From an uncultured Lachnospiraceae bacterium (lineage in GTDB: Bacteria > Bacillota > Clostridia > Lachnospirales > Lachnospiraceae), in the NCBI GenBank assembly GCA_910585295.1, contig CAJUDE010000028.1, positions 28,789 through 92,788 on the forward strand: a stretch of DNA of 64,000 nt, in the 5' to 3' direction. Shown here in pieces: positions 25,141 through 34,233 of this stretch. The first letter of the stretch is position 1. Each line of letters starts with the position of its first letter. A program made the translations under genes and the position numbers. The notes beneath the pieces were generated by a model. The model was not told where the DNA came from and did no database searches. It worked only from the letters and a program-made list of their open reading frames with translations.

Positions 25141-26181
25141 ATGCGTTATATACCTGTAATAAAAGCAGACACAGGAATGGTGTTAGGGCAGGATATTTAT
25201 GATGGGGAAGGGAAAGTGCTGTTAGGCAAAGGGCTTATGATGGATGGGGACGCTATCCAGAAAGTGCTGAACTTAGGGCTGCCAGGGATTTATGTGGACA
25301 ATGGGTTTGGAGAAACGCTTAAAGTCCCGCGGCTGGTTAGCGAGGAGCTGCAGCGGGAAGCGCTGCGGCTGGTGCATGATTTATTCCAGGAAGAGTCCGG
25401 GGAGGTGGAGCAGGAGTATATACAGGAGGTTGCCAGGAAAATTACCCGGGAAGCCCTTGAGGCCAGGAATGCCATGTATAATATGATAGATATAAGGATT
25501 GCTGATGACTATACATTTTTCCATTCTGTCAATGTTGCGGCCCTTTCTGCAATGCTTGGGATAGAAACTGGCAATTTGGGGCTGGAAGAGCTGAATCTAT
25601 TGACCACGGCGGCATTGCTGCATGATGTGGGGAAGCGTTATGTGGAGTCGGATGTGCTGAATGCAAGGCGCGCTTTGACAGAGGAAGAGCGGCTTCTTGT
25701 CGTACAGCACCCGAAATTGAGTTATGACTTCCTGAAAGAGAATTATGAATTTATCCCGGAACTCTGCACGGGCGTGCTGGAACACCATGAATGGTATAAC
25801 GGATGCGGCTACCCGCTGCGGCGGTCAGGGTATGATATTTCTTATTATGCAAGGATTATTAAGGTTGCGGACGTCTTTGACGCGCTGACGTCCAAGCTGC
25901 CCTACCATGACCCAATTTCCCCTTCTGGCGCGGTAGATTATATCCTGGGGAACGCGGGGGTGGAGTTTGACCCAGACCTGGCCGACTTGTTTGCCCATAA
26001 AATTGCAATTTATCCGGTAGGGTGCGAGGTGTCGCTGTCGGATGGCAGGAACGCATTGGTGGTGGAAAATTGCCCGGAATCTGTGCTGCGCCCCAAAGTG
26101 AAGGCGCTGCCAGACGGGGAAATGATTGACTTAAAATCAGACGGGGCGAAGGAACTGGCAATTGTGGAATTATATATGTAA
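25141..26181 (+). CDS. HD-GYP domain protein (probable c-di-GMP phosphodiesterase)
   Basis: A 346-aa cytoplasmic protein. An N-terminal beta-rich region (residues 1-65, GMVLGQDIYDGEGKVLLGKG) precedes the HD-GYP domain (about 115-300): HSVNVAALS, LLHDVGKRYVESDVLN, VVQHPKLSYDFL, LEHHEWYNGCGYP and KVADVFDALTSK. The metal ligands of the HD core are present; the GYP loop reads NGCGYP where DGxGYP is usual. Likely degrades cyclic di-GMP. The TetR gene follows after 14 bases. Confidence 0.9.
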   Translation: MRYIPVIKADTGMVLGQDIYDGEGKVLLGKGLMMDGDAIQKVLNLGLPGIYVDNGFGETLKVPRLVSEELQREALRLVHDLFQEESGEVEQEYIQEVARKITREALEARNAMYNMIDIRIADDYTFFHSVNVAALSAMLGIETGNLGLEELNLLTTAALLHDVGKRYVESDVLNARRALTEEERLLVVQHPKLSYDFLKENYEFIPELCTGVLEHHEWYNGCGYPLRRSGYDISYYARIIKVADVFDALTSKLPYHDPISPSGAVDYILGNAGVEFDPDLADLFAHKIAIYPVGCEVSLSDGRNALVVENCPESVLRPKVKALPDGEMIDLKSDGAKELAIVELYM

Positions 26182-26195
26182 CAGGAAGTGAGAGC

Positions 26196-26759
26196 GTGGC
26201 AGGACAGAAGGAAACGGTAGATACCCTGTTGGCAGAAAGCTTTAAGGAACTGGCATGCCAGCAGGCGATTGAGAAGATTACAGTTAAGTCGATTACAGAT
26301 AAGGCTGGGGTCATCCGCCCTACTTTTTACAATCATTTTCAAGATAAATATGAGCTGCTGGAATGGATTATCCGGGTTCAGGTTTTAGAGCCTACGAAAC
26401 CGCTTATCCACGCAGGCATGGTGGACGAGGCGCTGCTGTTGATTTTTACATTAGTAAAAAAAGAAAAGGCGTTTTATGAAAATGCAGCCCGTCTAGAGGG
26501 GCAGAATTCTTTTGAGGCGATTGTGAAAAAATGTATTCAGGATATCCTGCTGGAAATTATACAGAGCAAAAGGGCGCCTGGCAAAAACCATCACCTATGG
26601 CTGACTCCAGAGTATATCGCGCAATACTATGCCCAGTCCATGTGCTTTGTGGTGATAAGCTGGATTCGGGGCAGGATGGCGGTGGAGCCAAAGGAAATTA
26701 TAGAGATTTATAATTATATGATGACACGTTCCATGGCGCAGGTGATTGAGGAATTGTAA
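26196..26759 (+). CDS. TetR/AcrR-family regulator
   Basis: A 187-aa repressor beginning with GTG (26196) after AGGAAGTGAG. The HTH is ITVKSITDKAGVIRPTFYNHFQDKYELLEW, split here only by description; the remaining helices form the ligand domain. It lies just upstream of an MMPL transporter and a heptad-repeat protein gene, the usual setting for a TetR controlling a lipid or drug exporter. The terminator after it suggests that the transporter has its own regulated promoter. Confidence 0.9.
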   Translation: MAGQKETVDTLLAESFKELACQQAIEKITVKSITDKAGVIRPTFYNHFQDKYELLEWIIRVQVLEPTKPLIHAGMVDEALLLIFTLVKKEKAFYENAARLEGQNSFEAIVKKCIQDILLEIIQSKRAPGKNHHLWLTPEYIAQYYAQSMCFVVISWIRGRMAVEPKEIIEIYNYMMTRSMAQVIEEL

Positions 26760-26845
26760 CGAATGGAAATGCAGCTACAAACCAATGGAAATGTCTACAG
26801 AAAACTACATACAAGGCAAAATGTATCGTTCAAATATACAGAGGG

Positions 26846-26880
26846 AAAAGATTGAATATTCATTTATTCAATCTTTTTTT
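26846..26880 (+). terminator. Terminator after TetR gene
   Basis: AAAAGATTGAAT-ATTCATTT-ATTCAATCTTTTTTT. The remaining 200 bases to the MMPL gene contain a GC-rich inverted stretch near 26925-26980 and no coding signal. Confidence 0.85.
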
Positions 26881-27083
26881 ATATACTCCTACATGAAACC
26901 AATAAAATCCTGTTTGAGGGCGTGGGGCCGCGGCATTTGCCAAAGGCCCGTGCAGGCATAGCTGCCTGCCGTTGCCCAGGGATAAATATGATAGGTGTTT
27001 GCGAAACTCAATCGTTTTATGGATTTATAAAAATCCAAAAACTTTGAGAATAAATATTATGGAAAGAGGAGCGCGAAAAAAGT

Positions 27084-29183
27084 ATGGTTAAATTTGGAAA
27101 AGGGGTCGTAAAGTTCAGGGCGCTGATTTTTACTATCAGTATATTGTTATTAATTCCAGCGGCAATCGGCATGGCGGCCACCAGGGTCAATTACGACATC
27201 TTAACTTATCTGCCAAAAGATATTGAGACGATGGTAGGGCAGGATATTCTGGTTGATGACTTTGGGACTGGTGCATTTTCCATGTGCGTGGTTGAGGGGA
27301 TGGATAATAAAGATGTGGTAGCCCTAAAGGCGCAGATTGAGGAGGTTCCATATGTAAAGGCGGTTCTATGGTATGACTCGGTTGCAGATTTATCCCTGCC
27401 TATGGAGTTTTTGCCGGAAGGCTTGGTGGATAAATTTAATTCGGAAGGCACTACGTTAATGGCTATTTTGTTTGAAACTTCCATGTCGGCAGATGAGACG
27501 ATGGGGGCAATTGAAGAAATCCGCGGGCTGGCGGATAAGGGGTGCTTCGTGAGCGGCATGTCGGCAGTGGTGACAGATATTAAGAATTTGTCCAACAAAG
27601 AAACCCCCGTTTATGTGTTGATTGCAGTGCTGCTATCTTCTTTGGTGCTGGCATTGACAATGGATTCATTTCTGGCTCCGGTGTTCTTCCTATTAAGTAT
27701 TGGCATGGCAATCCTATATAACTTGGGGAGCAATATATTTTTAGGGGAGATCTCTTATGTGACGAAGGCATTAAGCGCGGTGCTGCAGTTAGGGGTTACA
27801 ATGGATTATTCTATTTTCCTGTGGCACAGTTATGAAGAATACCGTGAAAAGTACCCAGGGGATAAAGAACGGGCTATGGCGCATGCAGTGTCAAACACAT
27901 TGACTTCTGTAGTGGCAAGTTCCATTACAACGGTTGCAGGTTTCGTGGCATTATGCTTTATGAGCTTCACCCTTGGCATGGACCTGGGCGTAGTAATGGC
28001 AAAAGGCGTGGTGTTTGGCGTGATTGGCTGCGTCACAATCCTGCCATCCATGATTTTGATTTTTGATAAGGCGATAGAAAAGACAAAGCACAAACCAATT
28101 ATCCCAGACCTGGGAGGGATTGGGGACTTTGTGGCAAAGCGGTTCCCGTTATTTATTATAGTGTTTTTGGTGGTTTTAGGGCCTGCAGTTTATGGCTATC
28201 GGAACACTGAGGTGTATTATGACTTGGCAGGCACGCTCCCAAAGGATTTGGCAAGCATTCAGGCAAAAGAGAAGCTGGAAGATAAATATGAGATGAATTC
28301 CACCCATATGGTATTGGCCGACAGCGGCCTTTCTAGCAAGGACGCGGGGGCAATGATAGAGGAAATGGAAGCGGTGGGCGGCGTTAAGGCGGTAATTGGC
28401 ATGGATTCCTTTGTAGGGCCTATGTTCCCGAAAGAGATGATACCGGCGGACATGAAAGAAGCGCTGATGGATGAAAATTACCAGTTGATGCTGGTCAGCT
28501 CGGAATATGCGATTGCCTCCGACGAAGTAAATGCGCAGATTGATGATTTGAACCATATTATCAAGAAATATGACAAGAAAGCGATGCTGATTGGCGAGGC
28601 TCCTTGCACTAAGGACTTGATTTCTATTACCAATACAGATTTCCAGACAGTGAGCGTTGTCTCAATTGGGGCAATCTTTGTGATAATTCTATTGGTGTTT
28701 CGGTCTATTTCTTTGCCGATTATCCTTGTGTCTGTCATTGAGTTTGCCATTTTTATCAATATGGGCATCCCGGCATACACAAAGTCCACCCTTCCGTTCA
28801 TTGCTTCGATTGTAATTGGCACAATTCAGTTGGGGGCAACTGTGGATTATGCGATTTTGATGACAAACCGTTATAAAAAAGAGCGGAACCTGGGCAGGGA
28901 TAAAAGGGAATCTGTTGCGGTCGCCCTTTCAGCGTCGGTGCAATCTGTGTTTGTCAGCGCATTGAGCTTTTTTGCAGCGACGTTTGGTGTTGGCATGTAT
29001 TCCAATATTGACATGATCAGCTCTTTGTGCATTTTAATGGCGAGGGGGGCGTTGGTTAGCATGTTTGTGGTAATCTTTATCCTTCCGGCAATGTTTATGG
29101 TATTTGACAAGGTGATTTGCAAAACGAGCCTAGGGTTTGGCGGCAGGAAAGAAAAAACAAAAGCAGCGATAAAAACGGTATAA
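27084..29183 (+). CDS. MMPL/RND-family transporter
   Basis: A 699-aa inner-membrane protein with two copies of a six-helix RND unit. The first half has a membrane segment at residues 12-32, an extracellular loop, then LSAVLQLGVTMDYSIFLWHSY. The second half has IASIVIGTIQLGATVDYAIL. These paired GxTxDY motifs carry the proton-relay Asp residues of MMPL proteins. GAAAGAGGAG precedes the start. The heptad-repeat protein follows after 23 bases. Probably exports a lipid or hydrophobic compound; substrate unknown. Confidence 0.93.
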   Translation: MVKFGKGVVKFRALIFTISILLLIPAAIGMAATRVNYDILTYLPKDIETMVGQDILVDDFGTGAFSMCVVEGMDNKDVVALKAQIEEVPYVKAVLWYDSVADLSLPMEFLPEGLVDKFNSEGTTLMAILFETSMSADETMGAIEEIRGLADKGCFVSGMSAVVTDIKNLSNKETPVYVLIAVLLSSLVLALTMDSFLAPVFFLLSIGMAILYNLGSNIFLGEISYVTKALSAVLQLGVTMDYSIFLWHSYEEYREKYPGDKERAMAHAVSNTLTSVVASSITTVAGFVALCFMSFTLGMDLGVVMAKGVVFGVIGCVTILPSMILIFDKAIEKTKHKPIIPDLGGIGDFVAKRFPLFIIVFLVVLGPAVYGYRNTEVYYDLAGTLPKDLASIQAKEKLEDKYEMNSTHMVLADSGLSSKDAGAMIEEMEAVGGVKAVIGMDSFVGPMFPKEMIPADMKEALMDENYQLMLVSSEYAIASDEVNAQIDDLNHIIKKYDKKAMLIGEAPCTKDLISITNTDFQTVSVVSIGAIFVIILLVFRSISLPIILVSVIEFAIFINMGIPAYTKSTLPFIASIVIGTIQLGATVDYAILMTNRYKKERNLGRDKRESVAVALSASVQSVFVSALSFFAATFGVGMYSNIDMISSLCILMARGALVSMFVVIFILPAMFMVFDKVICKTSLGFGGRKEKTKAAIKTV

Positions 29184-29206
29184 TATAGAGTTCAGGAGGT
29201 ATTACC

Positions 29207-31687
29207 ATGAAAAATTTGGAGTTAAAGAAAATATTCAGGAATAAATATGCAATCCGTGTGGCGGCAGGGGTTGTCACAGTGGCAGTGCTTGGAACCAGCG
29301 CAGGCGTAAATCTGTATACTGTGCAGGCAGAAAACCCTTCTGCTGTGCAAAAGTCCCAGGCAGAGGAAACATTAGGGAAGGCTTTGTCCATTGGGGAAGA
29401 GGATGTGGAAGCAGGCAAAGAAGAGACAGTATATATTGTTGCAAATCCTGACGGCACTTCCAAAAATGTAATTGTAAGCGAATGGCTGAAAAACAAAGAC
29501 GGCTCATCCTCTATAGAGGATACATCTAACTTAAAAGATATCCAAAATGTCAAAGGGGATGAAACATTCACGCAGGATGGGGATAACATTACATGGCAGG
29601 CAGACGGGAAGGACATTTATTATCAGGGGACAATAGACAAGGAGCTTCCGGTTACTGAAAAAGTGACGTATTTCTTAGACGGCAAGGAAATGTCCCCAGA
29701 GGAAATGGCAGGAAAAAGCGGGAAAGCGACAATCCGTTTTGATTATACCAACCATGAGAAAACCACTCAGGTGGTAGATGGGAAAGAGCATGAAGTATAT
29801 GTGCCGTTTACCGTTATGACTGGAATGGTATTGCCAGAAAGTTACGCAAATGTTGAGGTCGTAAATGGGAAGGTCATTTCGGATGGGAATAAAAAAATGG
29901 TGGTTGGCATGGCGATGCCTGGCCTGAAAGAGAGCCTTGGGATAAAGGATGGGGATTTGGACGGGGAGCTTGAAATTCCAGAATACGTGGAAGTGACAGC
30001 AGACGTGGAGAATTTTTCCCTGGAACTTACGATGTCCATTATTATGAGTGATTTGGTTGGGCAGGCGAACCTGGGGGAAGGGTTTGACTTAAGCAAGCTG
30101 GATGAGGATTTGGATACTTTGACAGACGCTTCCGGGCAATTACTGGATGGGACAGAAGAACTTTCTAAGGGGCTGAATACGTTAAAAGGCAGCATGAAGG
30201 AGTTTGCGGCAGGCGTTGCCACGCTAAGGGACGGAATCTCCAAATATACCGATGGCGCGTCCCAATTAAATGATGGGATCCATACGCTGGCAAGCTCTTC
30301 TGACACACTGTCAGACGGCGTGGGGACTTTGAATAACAGCGCTGTAACTTTGAACCAGGGCGTTGCAAAACTGGATGAGACATTAAAGGCGAAAATGACG
30401 GAGGAAGAGAAACGTTCTTTAATAAAGCAGGCGGATGATGCAATTGACGCCACATTTCAGGACGCAGAAACTGGAACAGAGGCAATTAAAAGCCAGGCTT
30501 CTTCTGTATTCTATAACAGCCTTGCAAACAATGGCAGCGCAAAATCACAGGTATCATCAGGGCTGAAAACCTATACGGAAACGGTGCTGAACACTGTTTT
30601 GGGGCAGGCGTTTGGCCAGGTGGCGGCACAAGGGGCGAAAAACCAGGCAATGGTGACATATGCGCCTGGTGCAATAGAGCAGGCTGTCGGGTCGGTGGCT
30701 GAGAGCGTGGAAACCGGCACCCAGGCGGCTACGGCGCAGCAGACGGCGGGGGCAATATCCAATACATTGGCAGAAACCTTAACGGATGAGGCGCTGCAGG
30801 GGCTTAGCCCAGACGAAATCAGGGCATTGGTTGCGCAAGTGTGCCAGGGTGCAGGAGAGGCAGCGGCAGGCAATACGGAGATTAAGGCAGGGGTTTTGGC
30901 CCAGGTGGATGGCAAAACAATTGCAGCCCAGGCAATGGCGGGGCTGGAAAGTCAGGTGAACGCAGGGCTTCAGTCACCGGAAAGCCAGGCGCAAATCCAG
31001 GCAACTGCCTCAGGGCTGACGTCTTCCACAGTTGCATCGGCCATGGGGAACGAGGAATTAAAGGCTGGCATGGATGCCACAGCCTCCCAAATTGTGGAGG
31101 GGATTGCATCTGGCGCCAAGGATACGGTGGGGTCTGCAGTTGCAGATACCGCCAAAACTGCAGCAAAGGCAGCGGCGGAGACAGCAACTTTAACGGCGGT
31201 TTCTGGAACAAAATCCCAAATTTCTGCAGCAATTAATGCCAAGGATGAAGCAAGTGGCTATAGCTTGGTCAGCGGAATGCAGGCATTAAGCAATGGAACC
31301 CAGACTATGAAAGACAGCATCCCGTCGTTGGCTGCAGGGATTTCCCAGTTGACCAATGGGGCAGCAGCCCTTGTTTCCAACAATGGCGCGCTGATTGATG
31401 GGGCAGGGAAGCTTTCCGGCGCCACTTCCCAAATTGACGAGGGCGTGGGCAAGCTGGCAGAAGGCTCTGAAAAGCTGATGGACGGCATGGTGCAATTTGA
31501 TGAAGAAGGGATCCAAAAGCTATTAGATGCGTACAATGGCGATGTGAAGGAGCTTTTAAGTAAATTGGAAGCAGTGGCAGAGGCAGGGAAAGGCTATCAG
31601 ACCTTTACCAAGGTGGCGGATGGGACGAAAGGCTCTGTAAAATTCATCCTCCGTACAGAGGCAATAAAGGAAGGGGGGGAGGAATAG
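29207..31687 (+). CDS. Heptad-repeat (XXXLXXG) secreted/anchored protein
   Basis: 826 aa. Residues about 18-38 form one membrane segment or signal anchor (AIRVAAGVVTVAVLGTSAGV); the rest should be extracellular. The middle and C-terminal regions contain the repeated L-x-x-G heptads of the YhgE/Pip-associated class: LLDGTEELSKGLNTLKGSM, LNDGIHTLASSSDTLSDG, and again from residue 690 (SQLTNGAAAL, LIDGAGKLSGAT, LAEGSEKLMDG). Between them lies an Ala/Gln-rich helical stretch. No C-terminal anchor is visible. Such proteins typically sit next to MMPL or Pip transporters and may form a rod or bridge in the envelope. Confidence 0.88.
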   Translation: MKNLELKKIFRNKYAIRVAAGVVTVAVLGTSAGVNLYTVQAENPSAVQKSQAEETLGKALSIGEEDVEAGKEETVYIVANPDGTSKNVIVSEWLKNKDGSSSIEDTSNLKDIQNVKGDETFTQDGDNITWQADGKDIYYQGTIDKELPVTEKVTYFLDGKEMSPEEMAGKSGKATIRFDYTNHEKTTQVVDGKEHEVYVPFTVMTGMVLPESYANVEVVNGKVISDGNKKMVVGMAMPGLKESLGIKDGDLDGELEIPEYVEVTADVENFSLELTMSIIMSDLVGQANLGEGFDLSKLDEDLDTLTDASGQLLDGTEELSKGLNTLKGSMKEFAAGVATLRDGISKYTDGASQLNDGIHTLASSSDTLSDGVGTLNNSAVTLNQGVAKLDETLKAKMTEEEKRSLIKQADDAIDATFQDAETGTEAIKSQASSVFYNSLANNGSAKSQVSSGLKTYTETVLNTVLGQAFGQVAAQGAKNQAMVTYAPGAIEQAVGSVAESVETGTQAATAQQTAGAISNTLAETLTDEALQGLSPDEIRALVAQVCQGAGEAAAGNTEIKAGVLAQVDGKTIAAQAMAGLESQVNAGLQSPESQAQIQATASGLTSSTVASAMGNEELKAGMDATASQIVEGIASGAKDTVGSAVADTAKTAAKAAAETATLTAVSGTKSQISAAINAKDEASGYSLVSGMQALSNGTQTMKDSIPSLAAGISQLTNGAAALVSNNGALIDGAGKLSGATSQIDEGVGKLAEGSEKLMDGMVQFDEEGIQKLLDAYNGDVKELLSKLEAVAEAGKGYQTFTKVADGTKGSVKFILRTEAIKEGGEE

Positions 31688-31817
31688 GATAGATTCCAGA
31701 TCCATGTTTGGATGGCGGGATGGAGTAATATTTCAGGGCATATCTAGAATATAGAAATCCATAGGCTACAAAAAGGGGTGGAAGATTGGCGGATAGCTTG
31801 TCGGTAAGATGAAGGAG

Positions 31818-32378
31818 TCAGCATTTTACAAAGCAAACATAGGTTCCATCGACAGCAAATAAGTGGTATTGGCAGCTTGGTTCCAGAAGGTCAAAAAGTA
31901 TGGAACGGGTTTTCAGGCTGACATAAAAAGTATGTTCCGGGTGGTTGGAAAGCCCTTGGAAGTAAGCAGAGCGTATAGGGGAAGAAGAAATATCAGCCCC
32001 TATACGTTCTCTTTTTTCACAAAGGAATGTGCAGGGATTTGGGCAGTGCATAATGGATTCTGGATGCGAGAGCGCATGGGAAATTCTGGACAATGTTTGG
32101 GCATTATGGAAGATAACGGCGATTAATGTAATGGTATATGCAGCCAGGACCATAAGTTCAAAGGGGAGGAGGGAAAGGAATAATTCTAAGGATGGGCGCC
32201 CTGTTAGGATGGAGAAAAAGAAGAAGATAGAAAGTTCCGTGATTAGAAATTTAATGAGGATTCCTGGAGTGTCTGAGGTATATTGCTGTTTCATCCGTTT
32301 TAAGAAGCTTTTGAGTTGTTCGGCCGCTGTGGAGTTGATATGCGAAGAGCATAGCTGTATTAGGTCTGTGTTTGACAT
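31818..32378 (-). CDS. Membrane protein of unknown function (186 aa)
   Basis: AGAGGTG lies seven bases before ATG 32378. Residues about 40-60 (GILIKFLITELSIFFFFSIL) and 68-90 (LSLLPFELMVLAAYTITLIA) are likely membrane helices. The C-terminal 90 residues are soluble with several Cys and His (HCPNPCTFLCEKRERIG). No family recognised. Convergent with the heptad-repeat gene. Confidence 0.6.
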   Translation of the reverse strand: MSNTDLIQLCSSHINSTAAEQLKSFLKRMKQQYTSDTPGILIKFLITELSIFFFFSILTGRPSLELFLSLLPFELMVLAAYTITLIAVIFHNAQTLSRISHALSHPESIMHCPNPCTFLCEKRERIGADISSSPIRSAYFQGLSNHPEHTFYVSLKTRSILFDLLEPSCQYHLFAVDGTYVCFVKC

Positions 32379-32510
32379 GGGATAGCACCTCTTTTTAAAA
32401 TGATTGTTTATGATAGAAAATAGGATGTGGGGAGGCAGGGCTGCCTGGAATATAAAAAAGGCGAGGCTGCACCCGGAAATAAGGGCGGGGCGTTGTTGAT
32501 AAAAAGGGAT

Positions 32511-32792
32511 TTATTCACGGATATGCTCTAACCCCTGGTCAATAATTGTCAACACATGGGAATCCAGCAGGGAATAATAGACTGCTTTGCCATCCCTGCG
32601 GTTTTTGACTAGGCGGTTTTGCTTTAAGATGCTGAGTTGATGGGAAATTGCGCTTTGGGACATCCCAAGCTCTTGCGCAATGTCATATACGCATTTTTCT
32701 TTGTCTACCAGGGCATACATAATCTGGAGCCTGGTAGGAGTCCCAAATATTTTAAATAATTCTGCTAATGCTTCAAATTCATTTTGGTTCAT
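32511..32792 (-). CDS. ArsR/SmtB-family metal-sensing repressor
   Basis: 93 aa with the winged HTH of the family (TPTRLQIMYALVD; ELGMSQSAISHQLSILKQNR; VYYSLLDSHV). The last helix reads DSHVLTIIDQGLEHIRE, matching the DxHx10HxxE pattern of the alpha-5 zinc site found in SmtB/CzrA. The Cys pair of the alpha-3 site is reduced to one (EKCVYD). Zn(II) or Co(II) sensing is therefore likely. AAGAAGGA precedes the start. No metal transporter is adjacent in this window. Confidence 0.88.
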   Translation of the reverse strand: MNQNEFEALAELFKIFGTPTRLQIMYALVDKEKCVYDIAQELGMSQSAISHQLSILKQNRLVKNRRDGKAVYYSLLDSHVLTIIDQGLEHIRE

Positions 32793-32925
32793 GTGTAATC
32801 CTTCTTTTTATGGGGGATAATATCTTTACCTATATAAAAAATAGCATAGAAGTGGAAAAGTGTCAAAAGAATTGTAAAAAATTTTTTAAAATAGACACAT
32901 CCTGAGTATTGTCTCATTGCAGATA

Positions 32926-33058
32926 ACCGTGAGGTTATGGTATAATGTCGACAGACATTATACGCGCGGGAGTGCGCATAGGCAACCATAGCAAGGATTG
33001 CGGAGCAATCATGGTATAATGTCGACAGGCATTATACGCGCGGGAGTGCGCATAGGCT
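32926..33058. repeat. Tandem 75-bp structured repeat upstream of dhaL
   Basis: Two units start ATGGTATAATGTCGACAGRC at 32936 and 33011. Each has ATAATGTC-GACA-GRCATTAT, then GCGCGGGAGTGCGC, and each is preceded by a short hairpin (ATAACC-GTG-GGTTAT in the first; GATTGC-GGA-GCAATC in the second). TATAAT inside each could act as a promoter element. No coding signal. Confidence 0.75.
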
Positions 33059-33092
33059 ACTATTAGAACGAGGGACAGGAGGATTGATTTAC

Positions 33093-33722
33093 ATGGCAAC
33101 TAAAATATACCAGTGTATACAAAAAATTGGGGAAGATATTATTGCAAACAAAGAATTCTTGACAGATTTAGACTCTGCAATCGGAGATGCAGACCACGGG
33201 ATTAATATGGCCAGGGGATTTACAGAAGTGCTTCAGCAGCTTCCCCAGGAGGAAGAAGACATCAGTGTAATATTGAAGAAAACAGGCATGGTGCTTCTTT
33301 CAAAGGTAGGAGGGGCGTCTGGCCCGCTTTATGGCACTGCATATATGAAGGCAGCCGGCGCCGTCACTGGGAAAAAGGAAATTACACTGGAAGACGGGAA
33401 GAATATCATGGAAGCTGTTATTGGCGGCATTAAAATGCGCGGCAAGGCGGAACGCGGGGAAAAGACCATGTTGGATGCGTTGGAGCCGGCAATGGAGGCG
33501 TTGAATAAAGGCATGGAAGCAGGGGAATCTATAGAAAACTGCCTGAACCAAATGTGTGAAGCCGCAAAAGAAGGCGTGGAGTATACAAAGGGAATCCGTG
33601 CGACAAAAGGGCGTGCAAGTTATTTAGGGGACAGGAGCATTGGGCATCAGGACCCAGGCGCAACCTCTTCTTTGATTACATTGGAAGCGATTCGGGCGTT
33701 TTATCTTGAGAATATAAAGTGA
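33093..33722 (+). CDS. dhaL: Dihydroxyacetone kinase subunit L
   Basis: The ADP-binding subunit of PTS-dependent dihydroxyacetone kinase. ATG 33093 (MATKIYQC) has ACAGGAGG about ten bases upstream. The two Mg-ADP binding Asp residues lie in DSAIGDADHGINMARG, and SKVGGASGPLYGTAY and RGEKTMLDAL are typical. 209 aa, normal. First of dhaL-dhaM-dhaK; the order is L-M-K rather than the common K-L-M. Confidence 0.95.
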   Translation: MATKIYQCIQKIGEDIIANKEFLTDLDSAIGDADHGINMARGFTEVLQQLPQEEEDISVILKKTGMVLLSKVGGASGPLYGTAYMKAAGAVTGKKEITLEDGKNIMEAVIGGIKMRGKAERGEKTMLDALEPAMEALNKGMEAGESIENCLNQMCEAAKEGVEYTKGIRATKGRASYLGDRSIGHQDPGATSSLITLEAIRAFYLENIK

Positions 33723-33729
33723 GGAAATT

Positions 33730-34116
33730 ATGGTAGGTATATTGATTGTATCCCACAGCAAAAAAGCTGCGGAAGGGATTTTTGAGCTTGCTGCACAGAT
33801 GGTGGGGGAAGACCATCGGATGATAGCGGTAGGGGGTATGGAAGACGGGAGCATTGGGACAGACGCCATGCGGATCCTTCAAGGGATCTTGGATGCAAAT
33901 GATGGGGATGGAGTGGCAATTTTAGCAGACCTGGGAAGCGGCGTGTTAAGTTCTGAGACAGCCATAGATTTATTGGAAGAAGATATTGAAGTGGTGATAG
34001 CGGACGCTCCGATTCTGGAGGGCGCGATTGGCGCGGCAGTCCAGGCATCCATTGGCGGCACCCTTGCAGAAGTGGTGGAAGCGGCAGAACAGGCGAAACA
34101 GCTTTCCAAAAAATGA
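33730..34116 (+). CDS. dhaM: Dihydroxyacetone kinase phosphotransfer subunit
   Basis: 128 aa, an EIIA-mannose-like domain that accepts phosphate from HPr and passes it to DhaL-bound ADP. The active-site His is residue 9 (ILIVSHSKKAAEG); DLGSGVLSSETAID is the usual mid-domain motif. Only the EIIA domain is present, as in Gram-positive DhaM, without the HPr and EI fusions of E. coli. It starts seven bases after dhaL. Confidence 0.93.
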   Translation: MVGILIVSHSKKAAEGIFELAAQMVGEDHRMIAVGGMEDGSIGTDAMRILQGILDANDGDGVAILADLGSGVLSSETAIDLLEEDIEVVIADAPILEGAIGAAVQASIGGTLAEVVEAAEQAKQLSKK

Positions 34117-34233
34117 AAATTTATAGGGGAAGCCGATAGGGGCTTTTCTCTGTAAAAATATAGCCATTAATTACCATGCTGCGGAGGCGGAAGGCTTTCT
34201 AAGGATGGGCATAAGGAGAAGGAGGAATTGGCG

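Noticed and set aside
30165..31242. Several minus-strand frames opposite the heptad-repeat gene
   Set aside because: Products of its biased composition; no ribosome binding sites and no recognisable domains.
32926..33058. Tandem repeat considered as a CRISPR array
   Set aside because: Only two units, repeats longer than 50 bp with hairpins, no spacer-sized unique segments and no cas genes.
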